Source: Segatella copri
GTDB taxonomy: Bacteria; Bacteroidota; Bacteroidia; Bacteroidales; Bacteroidaceae
DNA: 64,000 bases
Direction of reading: 5' to 3'
Assembly: GCF_026015295.1 (NCBI RefSeq)
Contig: NZ_JAPDUW010000001.1
Location: 1,116,001 to 1,180,000 of the forward strand
Part shown: piece by piece, positions 35,541 to 43,947 of the stretch
Numbering within the stretch: the stretch's first letter is position 1
How the letters are laid out: every line of letters starts with the position of its first letter
Notes under the pieces: generated by a model
Databases searched by the model: none
What the model saw: the letters and a program-made list of their open reading frames with translations, nothing else
Told to the model about the DNA's origin: nothing
Position numbers and translations under genes: made by a program

Positions 35541-37548
35541 AGAATGCCAATAAAAGAGGAATACCATTATATTATAATAAGGTGGAAGGGAGGGAAAATG
35601 AAGGTTGATGCTGTGAGCCAGTGCCCTCCTCGACGAATGGACATGCAGTAGTGTCAAACTGATTAAGTGGGAATCGCTTGTGTCCCACCTACTTAGTTTG
35701 TAAGCTACCGCATGTCCATTCGTGGGCACCTTCCGACTGAGGGGCTTTGCACTTACGTCATGCTCTGCTGACATAACTGCAAAGTCTATCAGGTGGAACT
35801 CCAGTAGCATCCTTCATGGTATGGGGCGAAGCATTATCATCTCGTTTATAAAAATGCAAATCTATAAAGGCCTGCTACTCATCATGGAATGAGGGCTTCA
35901 AGTTGTATTCATGTGTACACGTACACACCTATCCATGTATATATGTATTCACGTCCACATGAATACATTTTAAAAGAGGAAGGCCAGGATATTATAATAA
36001 GGTTGGAAGGGAGGGAAAATGAAGGTTGATGCTGTGAGCCAGTGCCCTTCTCGACGAATGGACATGCAGTAGTGTCAAACTGATTAAGTGGGAATCGCTT
36101 GCGTCCCACCTACTCAGTTTATAAGCAACCGCATGTCGTTTCGTGGGCACCTTCCGACTGAGGGGCTTTGCACTTACGTCATGCTCTGCTGACATAAATG
36201 CAAAGTCTATCAGGTGGAACTCCAGTAGCATCCTTCATGGTGTGGGGCGAAGCATTATCATCTTGTTTATAAAAATGCAAATCTATAAAGACCTGCTACT
36301 CATCATGGTATGAGGGCTTCAAGTTGTATTCATGTGTACACGTACACACCTATCCATGTATATATGTATTCACGTCCACATGAATACATTTTAAAAGAGG
36401 AAGACTATAATGCCTATAAAAAGGAAAAGCATTATATTATAATAAGGTGGAAGGGAGGGAAAATGAAGGTTGATGCTGTGAGCCAGTGCCCTTCTCGACG
36501 AATGGACATACAGTAGTGGCAAACTGATTAAGTGGGAATCGCTTGCGTCCCACCTACTCAGTTTGTAAGCAACCGGATGTCGTTTCGTGGGCATCTTCCG
36601 ACTGAGGGACTTTGCACTTACGTCATGCTCTGCTGACATAAATGCAAAGTCTATCAGGTGGAACTCCAGTAGCTTCCTTCATGGCGTGGGGCGAAGCATT
36701 ATCATCTTGTTTATAAAAATGCAAATCTATAAAGGCCTGCTACTCATCATGGTATGAGGATTTAAGTTGTATTCATGTGTACACGTACACACCTATCCAT
36801 GTATATATGTATTCACGTCCACATGAATACATTTTAAAAGAGGAAGACCAGGATATTATAATAAGGTTGGAAGGGAGGAAAAATGAAGGACGATGCTGTG
36901 AGTCAGTGCCCTTCTCGACGAATGGACATGCAGTAGTGGCAAACTGATTAAGTGGGAATCGCTTGCGTCCCACCTACTCAGTTTGTAAGCTACCGTATGT
37001 CGTTTCGTGGGCACCTTCCGACTGAGGGACTATGCACTTACGTCATGCTCTGCTGACATAAATGCAAAGTCTATCAGGTGGAACTCCAGTAGCATCCTTC
37101 ATGGCGTGGGGCGAAGCATTATCAAGATGTTTATAAAAATGCAAATCTATAAAGGCCTGCTACTCATCATGGTATGAGGGCTTCAAGTTGTATTCATGTG
37201 TACACGTACACACCTATCCATGTATATATGTATTCACGTCCACATGAATACATTTTAAAAGAGGAAGACCAGGATATTATAATAAGGTTGGAAGGGAGGG
37301 AAAAAGAAGGACGATGCTGTGAGTCAGTGCCCTTCTCGACGAATGGACATGCAGTAGTGGCAAACTGATTAAGTGGGAATCGCTTGCGTCCCACCTACTC
37401 AGTTTGTAAGCAACCGGATGTCGTTTCGTGGGCACCTTCCGACTGAAGGACTATGCACTTACGTTAAGCTCTGCTGACATAACTGCATAGTCTATCAGGT
37501 GGAACTCCAGTAGCGTCCTTCATGGTGTGGGGCGAAGCATTATCAGAG
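35541..37548. repeat. Five tandem ~421-bp repeats with nested hairpins
   Basis: Copies begin (GGAAGGGAGG motif) near 35583, 36003, 36446, 36867 and 37288, spaced 420, ~444, ~421 and ~421 bp. Each contains hairpin 1 (CAAACTGA...GTGGGA...TCCCAC...TCAGTTTG inside a GACATGC/GCATGTC stem), hairpin 2 (GACTTTGCA...GTCA...TGAC...TGCAAAGTC) and an AGTAGCA/TGCTACT pair. Between copies lies a ~64-bp iteron cluster. Hairpin 2 shows a compensatory change (copies 3, 4, 5), which favours a structured RNA. No convincing protein. Confidence 0.85.
35904..35967. repeat. Iteron cluster B1 between tandem repeats
   Basis: TGTATTCATGTG at the left and its exact complement at the right enclose GTACACGTACAC and ATGTATATATGTATT words. 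Near-identical clusters recur at ~36325-36388 (B2), ~36769-36832 (B3) and ~37190-37253 (B4). Confidence 0.7.
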
Positions 37549-37651
37549 AAAATCAGCCGATTATCACCATGAGAACAGCTCATTTTGGTTAAAATCCGCA
37601 TGTTTATACCATTTTTTTGCTGCTACGCAAAAAGATTTCGCACTATTTTTG

Positions 37652-37659
37652 TATCTTTG
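37652..37659 (+). promoter_or_regulatory. -7 box upstream of the leader peptide
   Basis: TATCTTTG, 50 bp before the small ORF at 37710. The -33 region is not a clear TTTG. Confidence 0.5.
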
Positions 37660-37709
37660 CACCCGAATTAGACAAATAAAAAGTAAAAATATAAAAATCC
37701 TATACGGAA

Positions 37710-37865
37710 ATGAATTTAAATATGCACATAACATCACAATCATTCGTTCAGAGCTATCGACGCTTTGAACGGAATAGTTATGTACATACATCAAGTACAT
37801 CAGATACAGCCGGTATAGGATTCCCACATCATTATTCGCATAGTTATTTCTATCGGGCATCGTAG
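37710..37865 (+). CDS. Putative 51-residue leader peptide
   Basis: ATG at 37710, TAG at 37863-37865. The C-terminal part is rich in His, Tyr, Phe and Ser (GFPHHYSHSYFYRAS). It is followed within 40 bp by the first of two terminators that share the same stem sequence. Promoter, peptide, hairpins and regulator in this order look like transcription attenuation. The call rests on layout and composition only; it may be a chance ORF. Confidence 0.4.
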   Translation: MNLNMHITSQSFVQSYRRFERNSYVHTSSTSDTAGIGFPHHYSHSYFYRAS

Positions 37866-37902
37866 CAGCGTGCCCCACAGAGAACAAAGATAATACGAAA
37901 GA

Positions 37903-37937
37903 GTTGGAGTTTCCTTGCCGGGAGAATCCAACTTTTT
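37903..37937 (+). terminator. Terminator 1 of a possible attenuator
   Basis: GTTGGA (37903-37908) pairs with TCCAAC (37927-37932), with an inner TTTCC/GGGAGA region, followed by TTTTTCTTTT. Confidence 0.7.
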
Positions 37938-37981
37938 CTTTTAGTCAACTGCTTGCATCTGCTCTGACATGACGAGAAAAA

Positions 37982-38006
37982 GTTGGATGAAATCCAACCA
38001 TTTTTT
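37982..38006 (+). terminator. Terminator 2 of a possible attenuator
   Basis: GTTGGAT (37982-37988) pairs with ATCCAAC (37992-37998), followed by a T-run. The arms are interchangeable with those of terminator 1, so alternative pairings are possible. Confidence 0.65.
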
Positions 38007-38025
38007 ACGTTTAAATGAAAGAACT

Positions 38026-38439
38026 ATGCCAGCAAATAAGAATGCCTTAATAAGGTACAAAACTATAGACAACTGTTTAAGAAACAGATACAGAAGATGG
38101 ACTCTCGATGATCTCGTGGAAGCATGCAGCGATGCTCTCTACGACATGGAGGGAATCACCAAAGGAGTATGCGCCAGAACTGTACAGATGGACATACAGA
38201 TTATGAGATCTGACAAACTGGGCTACAATGCTCCTATCGAGGTTTATGATAGAATATACTACAGATACGCTGATCCAGACTACTCTATCACTGAAATGCC
38301 TTTATCCATAGAGGACTGCAAGCTGATAAAGAAGGCTATCATTCTTCTTGAAAACAAGAAGGATAAGAACAACGAAGACACCATCCAGGTGCTCAACAAG
38401 GTACAGGACAGACTCAAATCTATTCTGAACTTTGTGTAA
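38026..38439 (+). CDS. WYL-type regulator reduced to its N-terminal DNA-binding part
   Basis: 137 residues from the ATG at 38026 (an in-frame ATG at 37969 lies in the terminator region). NKNALIRYKTIDNCLRNRYR, RTVQMDIQIMRSDKLGYNAP and YYRYADPDYSI are the N-terminal HTH part of Bacteroidetes WYL-domain regulators, which normally exceed 300 residues. The WYL sensor part is absent; after PLSIED the chain ends in a short basic helix. It may be a truncated gene or a shortened repressor. Confidence 0.65.
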   Translation: MPANKNALIRYKTIDNCLRNRYRRWTLDDLVEACSDALYDMEGITKGVCARTVQMDIQIMRSDKLGYNAPIEVYDRIYYRYADPDYSITEMPLSIEDCKLIKKAIILLENKKDKNNEDTIQVLNKVQDRLKSILNFV

Positions 38440-38498
38440 GGATAAAGGAGGAAAAATATGAATGAACATCAACGAGACATCGTCTTACAAGAAAGCTA

Positions 38499-38543
38499 AA
38501 AGGCTTCTTTTCAAGCAAAACTGCCTGAAGAGAAGCCTTTTTT
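38499..38543. terminator. Bidirectional terminator between the regulator and the tRNA array
   Basis: AAAGGCTTCT pairs with AGAAGCCTTT, with a T-run on the plus strand and a TTTT on the minus strand. It separates two convergent transcripts. Confidence 0.85.
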
Positions 38544-38546
38544 ATG

Positions 38547-38621
38547 TGGAGCTTCAAGTAGGATTCGAACCTACGACCTGCTCATTACAAGGGAGCTGCA
38601 CTACCACTGTGCTATTGAAGC
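38547..38621 (-). tRNA. tRNA-Thr (anticodon TGT)
   Basis: Cloverleaf with anticodon loop CTTGTAA. The 3' CCA is encoded, unlike the other tRNAs of the array. Last gene of the leftward array. Confidence 0.9.
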
Positions 38622-38626
38622 ATTTG

Positions 38627-38700
38627 GGAGTTTGATGGGGATCGAACCCATGACCACCAGAGCCACAACCTGGCACTCTACCAACTGAGCTACAAACTCC
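38627..38700 (-). tRNA. tRNA-His (anticodon GTG)
   Basis: Anticodon loop TTGTGGC between CCAGG and TCTGG; the extra 5' G pairs with C73 as in tRNA-His. CCA is not encoded. Confidence 0.9.
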
Positions 38701-38704
38701 ATAT

Positions 38705-38776
38705 AAACTCCAGATGGATTCGAACCACCACCTCCAGATCTGAAATCTGGTATGCTACCAATTACACCATGGAGTT
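38705..38776 (-). tRNA. tRNA with anticodon TCA (UGA-reading, putative suppressor)
   Basis: Acceptor AACTCCA/TGGAGTT, anticodon stem CCAGA/TCTGG with loop TTTCAGA, T arm GGTGG-TTCGAAT-CCATC. The anticodon is TCA, which pairs with the stop codon UGA. The variable loop is short, so it is not tRNA-Sec. Its T arm nearly matches the Gln(CTG) tRNA of the same array. Position 37 is G, unusual for a tRNA ending in A36, so decoding efficiency is uncertain. Confidence 0.7.
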
Positions 38777-38787
38777 GTTTTTTTAAC

Positions 38788-38796
38788 TTGTCGCCC
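38788..38796. repeat. Left target-site duplication of the composite transposon
   Basis: TTGTCGCCC, repeated at 43443-43451 beyond IS copy 3. The right copy includes the 3' end of the tRNA-Gln(TTG) gene. Confidence 0.85.
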
Positions 38797-40121
38797 CACT
38801 ACTGTCCCGTTAAAGTGGACTAATCGCTCTTTGAATTAATTGAAATACAGTCTATTAGGTGGTGTTTGGGAATGAAACGGACTTGATTTCGTAACTTTGC
38901 AGTCAAATTAAAATGACTGCTATGTTCCAAGACAAATACGTTTTTGCCCAGCTCACCGCTTTTTTGAACAGAACTCAGTTTAACAACTATGTTCGCAAGT
39001 ATGATGGAAACCGCTATGTGAAGCATTTCACATGTTGGAATCAGTTGCTTGCTATGATGTTTGGTCAACTGAGTAATCGAGAGAGTTTGCGAGATTTGAT
39101 TGTTGCTTTTGAAGCACATAGAGCAAAGCAATACCATCTTGGATTAGGGCGTAAGCCTATTGCGAAAACGACATTTGCTTCTGCCAATCAGAATCGTGAC
39201 TACCGTATCTTTGAAGACTTTGCTTTCTATATGATGGAGCAAGCCAGGAAGAAACGAGTAACGGATATCTTCAAGTTGAAAGGCAATGTATATGCTTTCG
39301 ACTCAACGACCATTCCATTGTGTTTGTCGGTCTTCTGGTGGGCAAAGTTCCGTAAGAAGAAGGGAGGAATAAAAGCACATGTGCTATATGACCTCGAATC
39401 TCAGGTTCCAGCTTTCTTCCATATCTCTACAGCATCAGTTTACGACTCAAAGGCTATGAAGGAAATTCCTTATGAATCAGGTTCTTACTATGTTTTCGAC
39501 CGTGGATACAATGCATTCAAGGAGCTTTTCAAAATACATCAGCATGAATCGTTCTTTGTTGTGCGAGCCAAGAAGAATCTGCAATACAAATGCTGTAAAT
39601 GGAGGCGCAGGTTGCCAAAGAATATATTGACAGATGCTGTGATTGAATTCACTGAATACAATTCATACCGGAAGTATCCAGAGAAACTCAGACTCGTCAA
39701 TTTCTATGATGAAGAACAAGGTAGGGAGTTTGCCTTCCTGACAAATGCTTTTCATCTAACAGCTCCTGAAATCGCCAACCTTTACAAGAACAGATGGCAG
39801 ATAGAGCTGTTCTTCAAATGGCTAAAGCAGCACCTCAAGATCAAGAAGTTTTGGGGTACTACAGAGAATGCTGTGAGAATCCAAATCTCATCGGCAATCA
39901 TAGCCTATTGCCTTGTTGCTATCGTACAACATGATTTGCAACTTAAGCGATCAACTTATGAGGTTCTTCAGATTCTAAGCATTTCTCTTATGGATAAGAC
40001 ACCACTCGTAGATCTCTTCGAAAGGACTGATTTCAATAATTTCAAAGAACTCGATTGTCCCCTCTTTCCGGGGTTATTTGATTAATATTTAACTGGTCCC
40101 GATTTTAACGGGACACTAATG
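38797..40121 (+). mobile_element. IS4-family insertion sequence, copy 2 (1325 bp)
   Basis: Same ends and length as copy 1. Its right end lies 42 bp beyond the tet(Q) stop codon, so the genes that usually follow tet(Q) in CTnDOT-type elements (rteA, rteB) are absent. Confidence 0.9.
38913..40085 (+). CDS. IS4-family transposase (copy 2)
   Basis: Protein identical to copy 1 (390 residues, DDE with YREK motif). Its gene is convergent with tet(Q), whose stop lies 78 bp beyond the transposase stop. Confidence 0.92.
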   Translation: MTAMFQDKYVFAQLTAFLNRTQFNNYVRKYDGNRYVKHFTCWNQLLAMMFGQLSNRESLRDLIVAFEAHRAKQYHLGLGRKPIAKTTFASANQNRDYRIFEDFAFYMMEQARKKRVTDIFKLKGNVYAFDSTTIPLCLSVFWWAKFRKKKGGIKAHVLYDLESQVPAFFHISTASVYDSKAMKEIPYESGSYYVFDRGYNAFKELFKIHQHESFFVVRAKKNLQYKCCKWRRRLPKNILTDAVIEFTEYNSYRKYPEKLRLVNFYDEEQGREFAFLTNAFHLTAPEIANLYKNRWQIELFFKWLKQHLKIKKFWGTTENAVRIQISSAIIAYCLVAIVQHDLQLKRSTYEVLQILSISLMDKTPLVDLFERTDFNNFKELDCPLFPGLFD

Positions 40122-40163
40122 ATCCCAACCGTATTGCCTTATAGAAATTTCCTGACCGCTCCA

Positions 40164-42089
40164 TTATTTTAATGACATTGATTTTTGGAACATGAATAAA
40201 AGTTTATCTTTTTCGTTCATGCGGATATTATCAGAATAACCGTCTTTTGTTATTTGATACCCACATGGCTTAACCATAAAAATGCCTAAGCCCTTAGTGT
40301 ACGAACTTACTTCTGAGGCATAGTCTTTACTTGTATTTAATGGAACTTTCCCTTTAATATGACACCACTCATTATTACAACTGATGTCTTCAATCTCAGA
40401 CATCAGTTTTTGCAAATCTGTAATAGCTTTGGAACTCGCTACTTGGGGTATCTGCAACTCAAAACAGAGCATCGGTTCGAGAATGTCCACACCTGACTGT
40501 TGCAAAGCCAGCCTGAAGACATAAGGGGTCAGCTGTCTGAAATCAGCAGGTGTACTTACCGGGCTATAATACTCGGCTTGAGTAAAAGTTACTTTCAGAT
40601 CTGTCACTTCCCATCCATGTAAACCAGATTGGCAAGACATACGAATCCCTTCAAAAACGGCATTTTGAAAAGAATGGTTCAGATAACCATAGGAGATGTC
40701 ACTTTCGATTTGCAACCCTGCCCCTAACGGTAAGGGTTCAAGAGTCAGCCCTATTGTGGCCCAGTAAGGGTTGGGTGGTACTTCGATCTGAATAATCTTA
40801 TTGACCTTTTTTATAGGTCGTTCTTTGTAGATAGTCTTGATCTCATCAAAATGGACCTTTACGGAAAATCGTTCTTCCAGCAATGTCTGTATGATTTCCT
40901 TTTGGGTCAAACCATATAACGAGATTTCCAATTCATCACTATATGAGTTTATGGAAAAGGACAAAGACGGGTCTTCAATCCACAATGTATTCAGAGCGGA
41001 TATCACCTTGCTTCTCTCTTCGGGCTTATTTGGCCGGACGGAGGATTTGAGAGCGGGATGCTGATGAGATAATCCTTGAATCAAACAAGGTTTAGCACCT
41101 AAATAATCTCCGATTCGAAAATCTTCTATATCTTCTACAATCGCGATATCATTGGCACCCACTTCATCAACATTTATCTCTCTGCCCTGATAAATAGTCT
41201 TTAGATTTTTAATCTTGATGAATTTTTCCGAATCGTTGATTCTTACAACGTCTCGAAGTCTCAGACTTCCGTCAATTATTTTAAGAAAACTTCTTTTATG
41301 CCCTTTGGGGTCATGCTCTATCTTATAGAGATAAGCTGAAAGTCTGTTTGAGACTGATGCCGGAGGAAGTATAAAAGAAGAAATGGCGTCCAACAACTCA
41401 TTGATACCGATATTGAACATTGCTGATCCATGTAGCACCGGATAGACTTTGGCTTTTGCCACAAGAGCGATTATCGTATTCCAATAATCAGCCGGTGAAA
41501 TTTCGCTATCCGCCAAATATCGTTCTAATATATCGTCGTCATGGTTGCATACAAATTCTTTGTATTCTTCCTTTATATATGTTTGGGAGCAAACCGGATA
41601 AACCGATCCATCGACAACAGTTTGCATAAACAGGACATCTTGCGACAGATTTGTTTTTATATCCATATACAAACGCTCCAAATTCACACCGGCACGGTCA
41701 ATCTTATTGATAAATATAATTGTCGGGATTTGCAGCTTTTGTAAAGTACTGAACAGCAACTTTGTCTGCGCTTGTATGCCTTCCTTTGCGGATAAGATGA
41801 GGACTGCTCCATCAAGCATTTTGAATGTCCGCTCCACTTCCGCAATAAAATCCATGTGTCCCGGAGTGTCAATGATATTGCATTTCACTCCATTCCAGAT
41901 AATAGATGTCGTAGAAGCCCGGACAGTAATTCCTCTACGTTTCTCTATATCCATAGAGTCCGTTATGGTGTCACCATTATCCACACGGCCGCACTTTTCC
42001 GTTGCTCCACTGGCAAACAGCAGATTCTCGGTTACGGAAGTTTTTCCTGCATCAATGTGAGCAAGAATTCCTAAATTTATAATATTCAT
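40164..42089 (-). CDS. tetQ: Tet(Q) ribosomal protection protein
   Basis: 641 residues from the ATG at 42089, the usual Tet(Q) start and length (a GTG at 42095 is in frame). GTPase motifs HIDAGKTS (G1), DTPGH (G3) and NKID (G4) follow in order, with EF-G-like domains behind. Tet(Q) removes tetracycline from the ribosome using GTP. It differs from common Tet(Q) by a few residues as I recall the sequence. It has lost its upstream leader and its usual partners through the flanking IS copies; a 25-bp duplication at the start is described separately. Confidence 0.95.
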
Positions 42090-42123
42090 TTGCACTACAA
42101 TTTATAATATTCATTTGCACTAC
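42074..42123. repeat. 25-bp tandem duplication at the tet(Q) start / IS junction
   Basis: The same 25 bases occupy 42074-42098 and 42099-42123, the second ending inside the first 6 bp of IS copy 3. A decoy ATG (42114) is created 25 bp upstream of the true ATG (42089), out of frame with it. Confidence 0.85.
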
Positions 42124-43442
42124 TGTCCCGTTAAAGTGGACTAATCGCTCTTTGAATTAATTGAAATACAGTCTATTAGGTGGTGTTTGGGAATGAAACG
42201 GACTTGATTTCGTAACTTTGCAGTCAAATTAAAATGACTGCTATGTTCCAAGACAAATACGTTTTTGCCCAGCTCACCGCTTTTTTGAACAGAACTCAGT
42301 TTAACAACTATGTTCGCAAGTATGATGGAAACCGCTATGTGAAGCATTTCACATGTTGGAATCAGTTGCTTGCTATGATGTTTGGTCAACTGAGTAATCG
42401 AGAGAGTTTGCGAGATTTGATTGTTGCTTTTGAAGCACATAGAGCAAAGCAATACCATCTTGGATTAGGGCGTAAGCCTATTGCGAAAACGACATTTGCT
42501 TCTGCCAATCAGAATCGTGACTACCGTATCTTTGAAGACTTTGCTTTCTATATGATGGAGCAAGCCAGGAAGAAACGAGTAACGGATATCTTCAAGTTGA
42601 AAGGCAATGTATATGCTTTCGACTCAACGACCATTCCATTGTGTTTGTCGGTCTTCTGGTGGGCAAAGTTCCGTAAGAAGAAGGGAGGAATAAAAGCACA
42701 TGTGCTATATGACCTCGAATCTCAGGTTCCAGCTTTCTTCCATATCTCTACAGCATCAGTTTACGACTCAAAGGCTATGAAGGAAATTCCTTATGAATCA
42801 GGTTCTTACTATGTTTTCGACCGTGGATACAATGCATTCAAGGAGCTTTTCAAAATACATCAGCATGAATCGTTCTTTGTTGTGCGAGCCAAGAAGAATC
42901 TGCAATACAAATGCTGTAAATGGAGGCGCAGGTTGCCAAAGAATATATTGACAGATGCTGTGATTGAATTCACTGAATACAATTCATACCGGAAGTATCC
43001 AGAGAAACTCAGACTCGTCAATTTCTATGATGAAGAACAAGGTAGGGAGTTTGCCTTCCTGACAAATGCTTTTCATCTAACAGCTCCTGAAATCGCCAAC
43101 CTTTACAAGAACAGATGGCAGATAGAGCTGTTCTTCAAATGGCTAAAGCAGCACCTCAAGATCAAGAAGTTTTGGGGTACTACAGAGAATGCTGTGAGAA
43201 TCCAAATCTCATCGGCAATCATAGCCTATTGCCTTGTTGCTATCGTACAACATGATTTGCAACTTAAGCGATCAACTTATGAGGTTCTTCAGATTCTAAG
43301 CATTTCTCTTATGGATAAGACACCACTCGTAGATCTCTTCGAAAGGACTGATTTCAATAATTTCAAAGAACTCGATTGTCCCCTCTTTCCGGGGTTATTT
43401 GATTAATATTTAACTGGTCCCGATTTTAACGGGACACTAATG
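42118..43442 (+). mobile_element. IS4-family insertion sequence, copy 3 (1325 bp)
   Basis: Same ends and length as copies 1 and 2. Its left end lies directly upstream of tet(Q) and its right end adjoins the target duplication at the tRNA-Gln gene. Confidence 0.9.
42234..43406 (+). CDS. IS4-family transposase (copy 3)
   Basis: Protein identical to copies 1 and 2. It is divergent from tet(Q); the ~145 bp between the two starts are IS end plus the duplicated 25-bp segment. Confidence 0.92.
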   Translation: MTAMFQDKYVFAQLTAFLNRTQFNNYVRKYDGNRYVKHFTCWNQLLAMMFGQLSNRESLRDLIVAFEAHRAKQYHLGLGRKPIAKTTFASANQNRDYRIFEDFAFYMMEQARKKRVTDIFKLKGNVYAFDSTTIPLCLSVFWWAKFRKKKGGIKAHVLYDLESQVPAFFHISTASVYDSKAMKEIPYESGSYYVFDRGYNAFKELFKIHQHESFFVVRAKKNLQYKCCKWRRRLPKNILTDAVIEFTEYNSYRKYPEKLRLVNFYDEEQGREFAFLTNAFHLTAPEIANLYKNRWQIELFFKWLKQHLKIKKFWGTTENAVRIQISSAIIAYCLVAIVQHDLQLKRSTYEVLQILSISLMDKTPLVDLFERTDFNNFKELDCPLFPGLFD

Positions 43443-43451
43443 TTGTCGCCC
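43443..43451. repeat. Right target-site duplication of the composite transposon
   Basis: TTGTCGCCC. It contains the last bases of tRNA-Gln(TTG), which therefore stays intact despite the insertion. Confidence 0.85.
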
Positions 43452-43516
43452 CAGAAGGAATCGAACCTTCGCTAACAGGACCAAAACCCGTTGTGCTACC
43501 ATTATACCATAGGGCA
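43446..43516 (-). tRNA. tRNA-Gln (anticodon TTG)
   Basis: Anticodon loop TTTTGGT in stem ACGGG/CCTGT; acceptor TGCCCTA/TGGGGCG with one G-U and a weak first pair, A73. CCA not encoded. The composite transposon inserted at its 3' end. Confidence 0.88.
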
Positions 43517-43523
43517 AGTTGAG

Positions 43524-43605
43524 TTCGGGAGGTAGGACTCGAACCTACGAAGTCATCAGACAGCGAATTTACAGTCCGCCCTCGTTGCCACTGGAGCACT
43601 CCCGA
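43524..43605 (-). tRNA. tRNA-Tyr (anticodon GTA)
   Basis: Anticodon loop CTGTAAA and a long variable arm, as expected of bacterial tRNA-Tyr. Confidence 0.9.
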
Positions 43606-43614
43606 ATTTTCAAG

Positions 43615-43687
43615 TGGAGCCTCGTGGAGTCGAACCACGTTTTCGGGATTTTCAGTCCCGCGCATACACCAAGTCTGCCAAAGCTCC
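43615..43687 (-). tRNA. tRNA-Phe (anticodon GAA)
   Basis: Anticodon loop CTGAAAA in stem CGGGA/TCCCG; acceptor GGAGCTT/AGGCTCC, A73. Confidence 0.9.
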
Positions 43688-43696
43688 TTACTGATG

Positions 43697-43767
43697 TTGC
43701 CCCAGATGGAATCGAACCACCACTTGCAGATCCAGAATCTGCCGCACTACCGTTATGCGATAGGGCA
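43697..43767 (-). tRNA. tRNA-Gln (anticodon CTG)
   Basis: Anticodon loop TTCTGGA in stem GCAGA/TCTGC; acceptor TGCCCTA/TGGGGCA. Second Gln isoacceptor of the array; its T arm closely matches that of the TCA tRNA. Confidence 0.88.
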
Positions 43768-43773
43768 AGTTTG

Positions 43774-43859
43774 CGGAGGCTAAAGGATTCGAACCTTTGA
43801 GACGTTGCCGCCTGCCGGTTTTCAAGACCGGTGCAATAGACCAACTCTGCCAAACCTCC
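43774..43859 (-). tRNA. tRNA-Ser (anticodon TGA)
   Basis: Anticodon loop CTTGAAA in stem CCGGT/ACCGG; long variable arm typical of Ser. Confidence 0.9.
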
Positions 43860-43866
43860 AATATTG

Positions 43867-43941
43867 TGACTCGTGAGAGACTCGAACTCCCGACACCGAC
43901 GTTCGTAGCGTCGTGCTCTGATCCAACTGAGCTAACGAGCC
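43867..43941 (-). tRNA. tRNA-Arg (anticodon ACG)
   Basis: Anticodon loop CTACGAA in stem CGACG/CGTCG; the A34 would be edited to inosine. Confidence 0.9.
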
Positions 43942-43947
43942 AATGTG

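Larger units (their letters stand above)
38797..43442. mobile_element. Composite transposon: IS4-type copy 2, tet(Q), IS4-type copy 3
   Basis: Two apparently identical 1325-bp IS copies in direct orientation flank tet(Q) (opposite strand). The outer ends are bounded by the 9-bp duplication TTGTCGCCC, whereas the inner flanks (ATCCCAACC and ATTCATTTG) do not match each other or the outer repeat. This is what transposition of the whole 4646-bp unit into the tRNA array would leave. Confidence 0.85.

Noticed and set aside
35508..36639. Leftward ORFs of 79-100 codons repeated in tandem copies 1-3
   Set aside because: They recur because the DNA is repeated; the frame is not kept in copies 4-5, and the sequence is better explained by conserved stem-loops.
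35541..37548. CRISPR array
   Set aside because: The repeat unit is ~421 bp without short repeats and unique spacers, and there are no cas genes.
38705..38776. tRNA-Sec
   Set aside because: The variable arm is only about five nucleotides and the acceptor stem is 7 bp; a selenocysteine tRNA has a long variable arm and an 8-bp acceptor.
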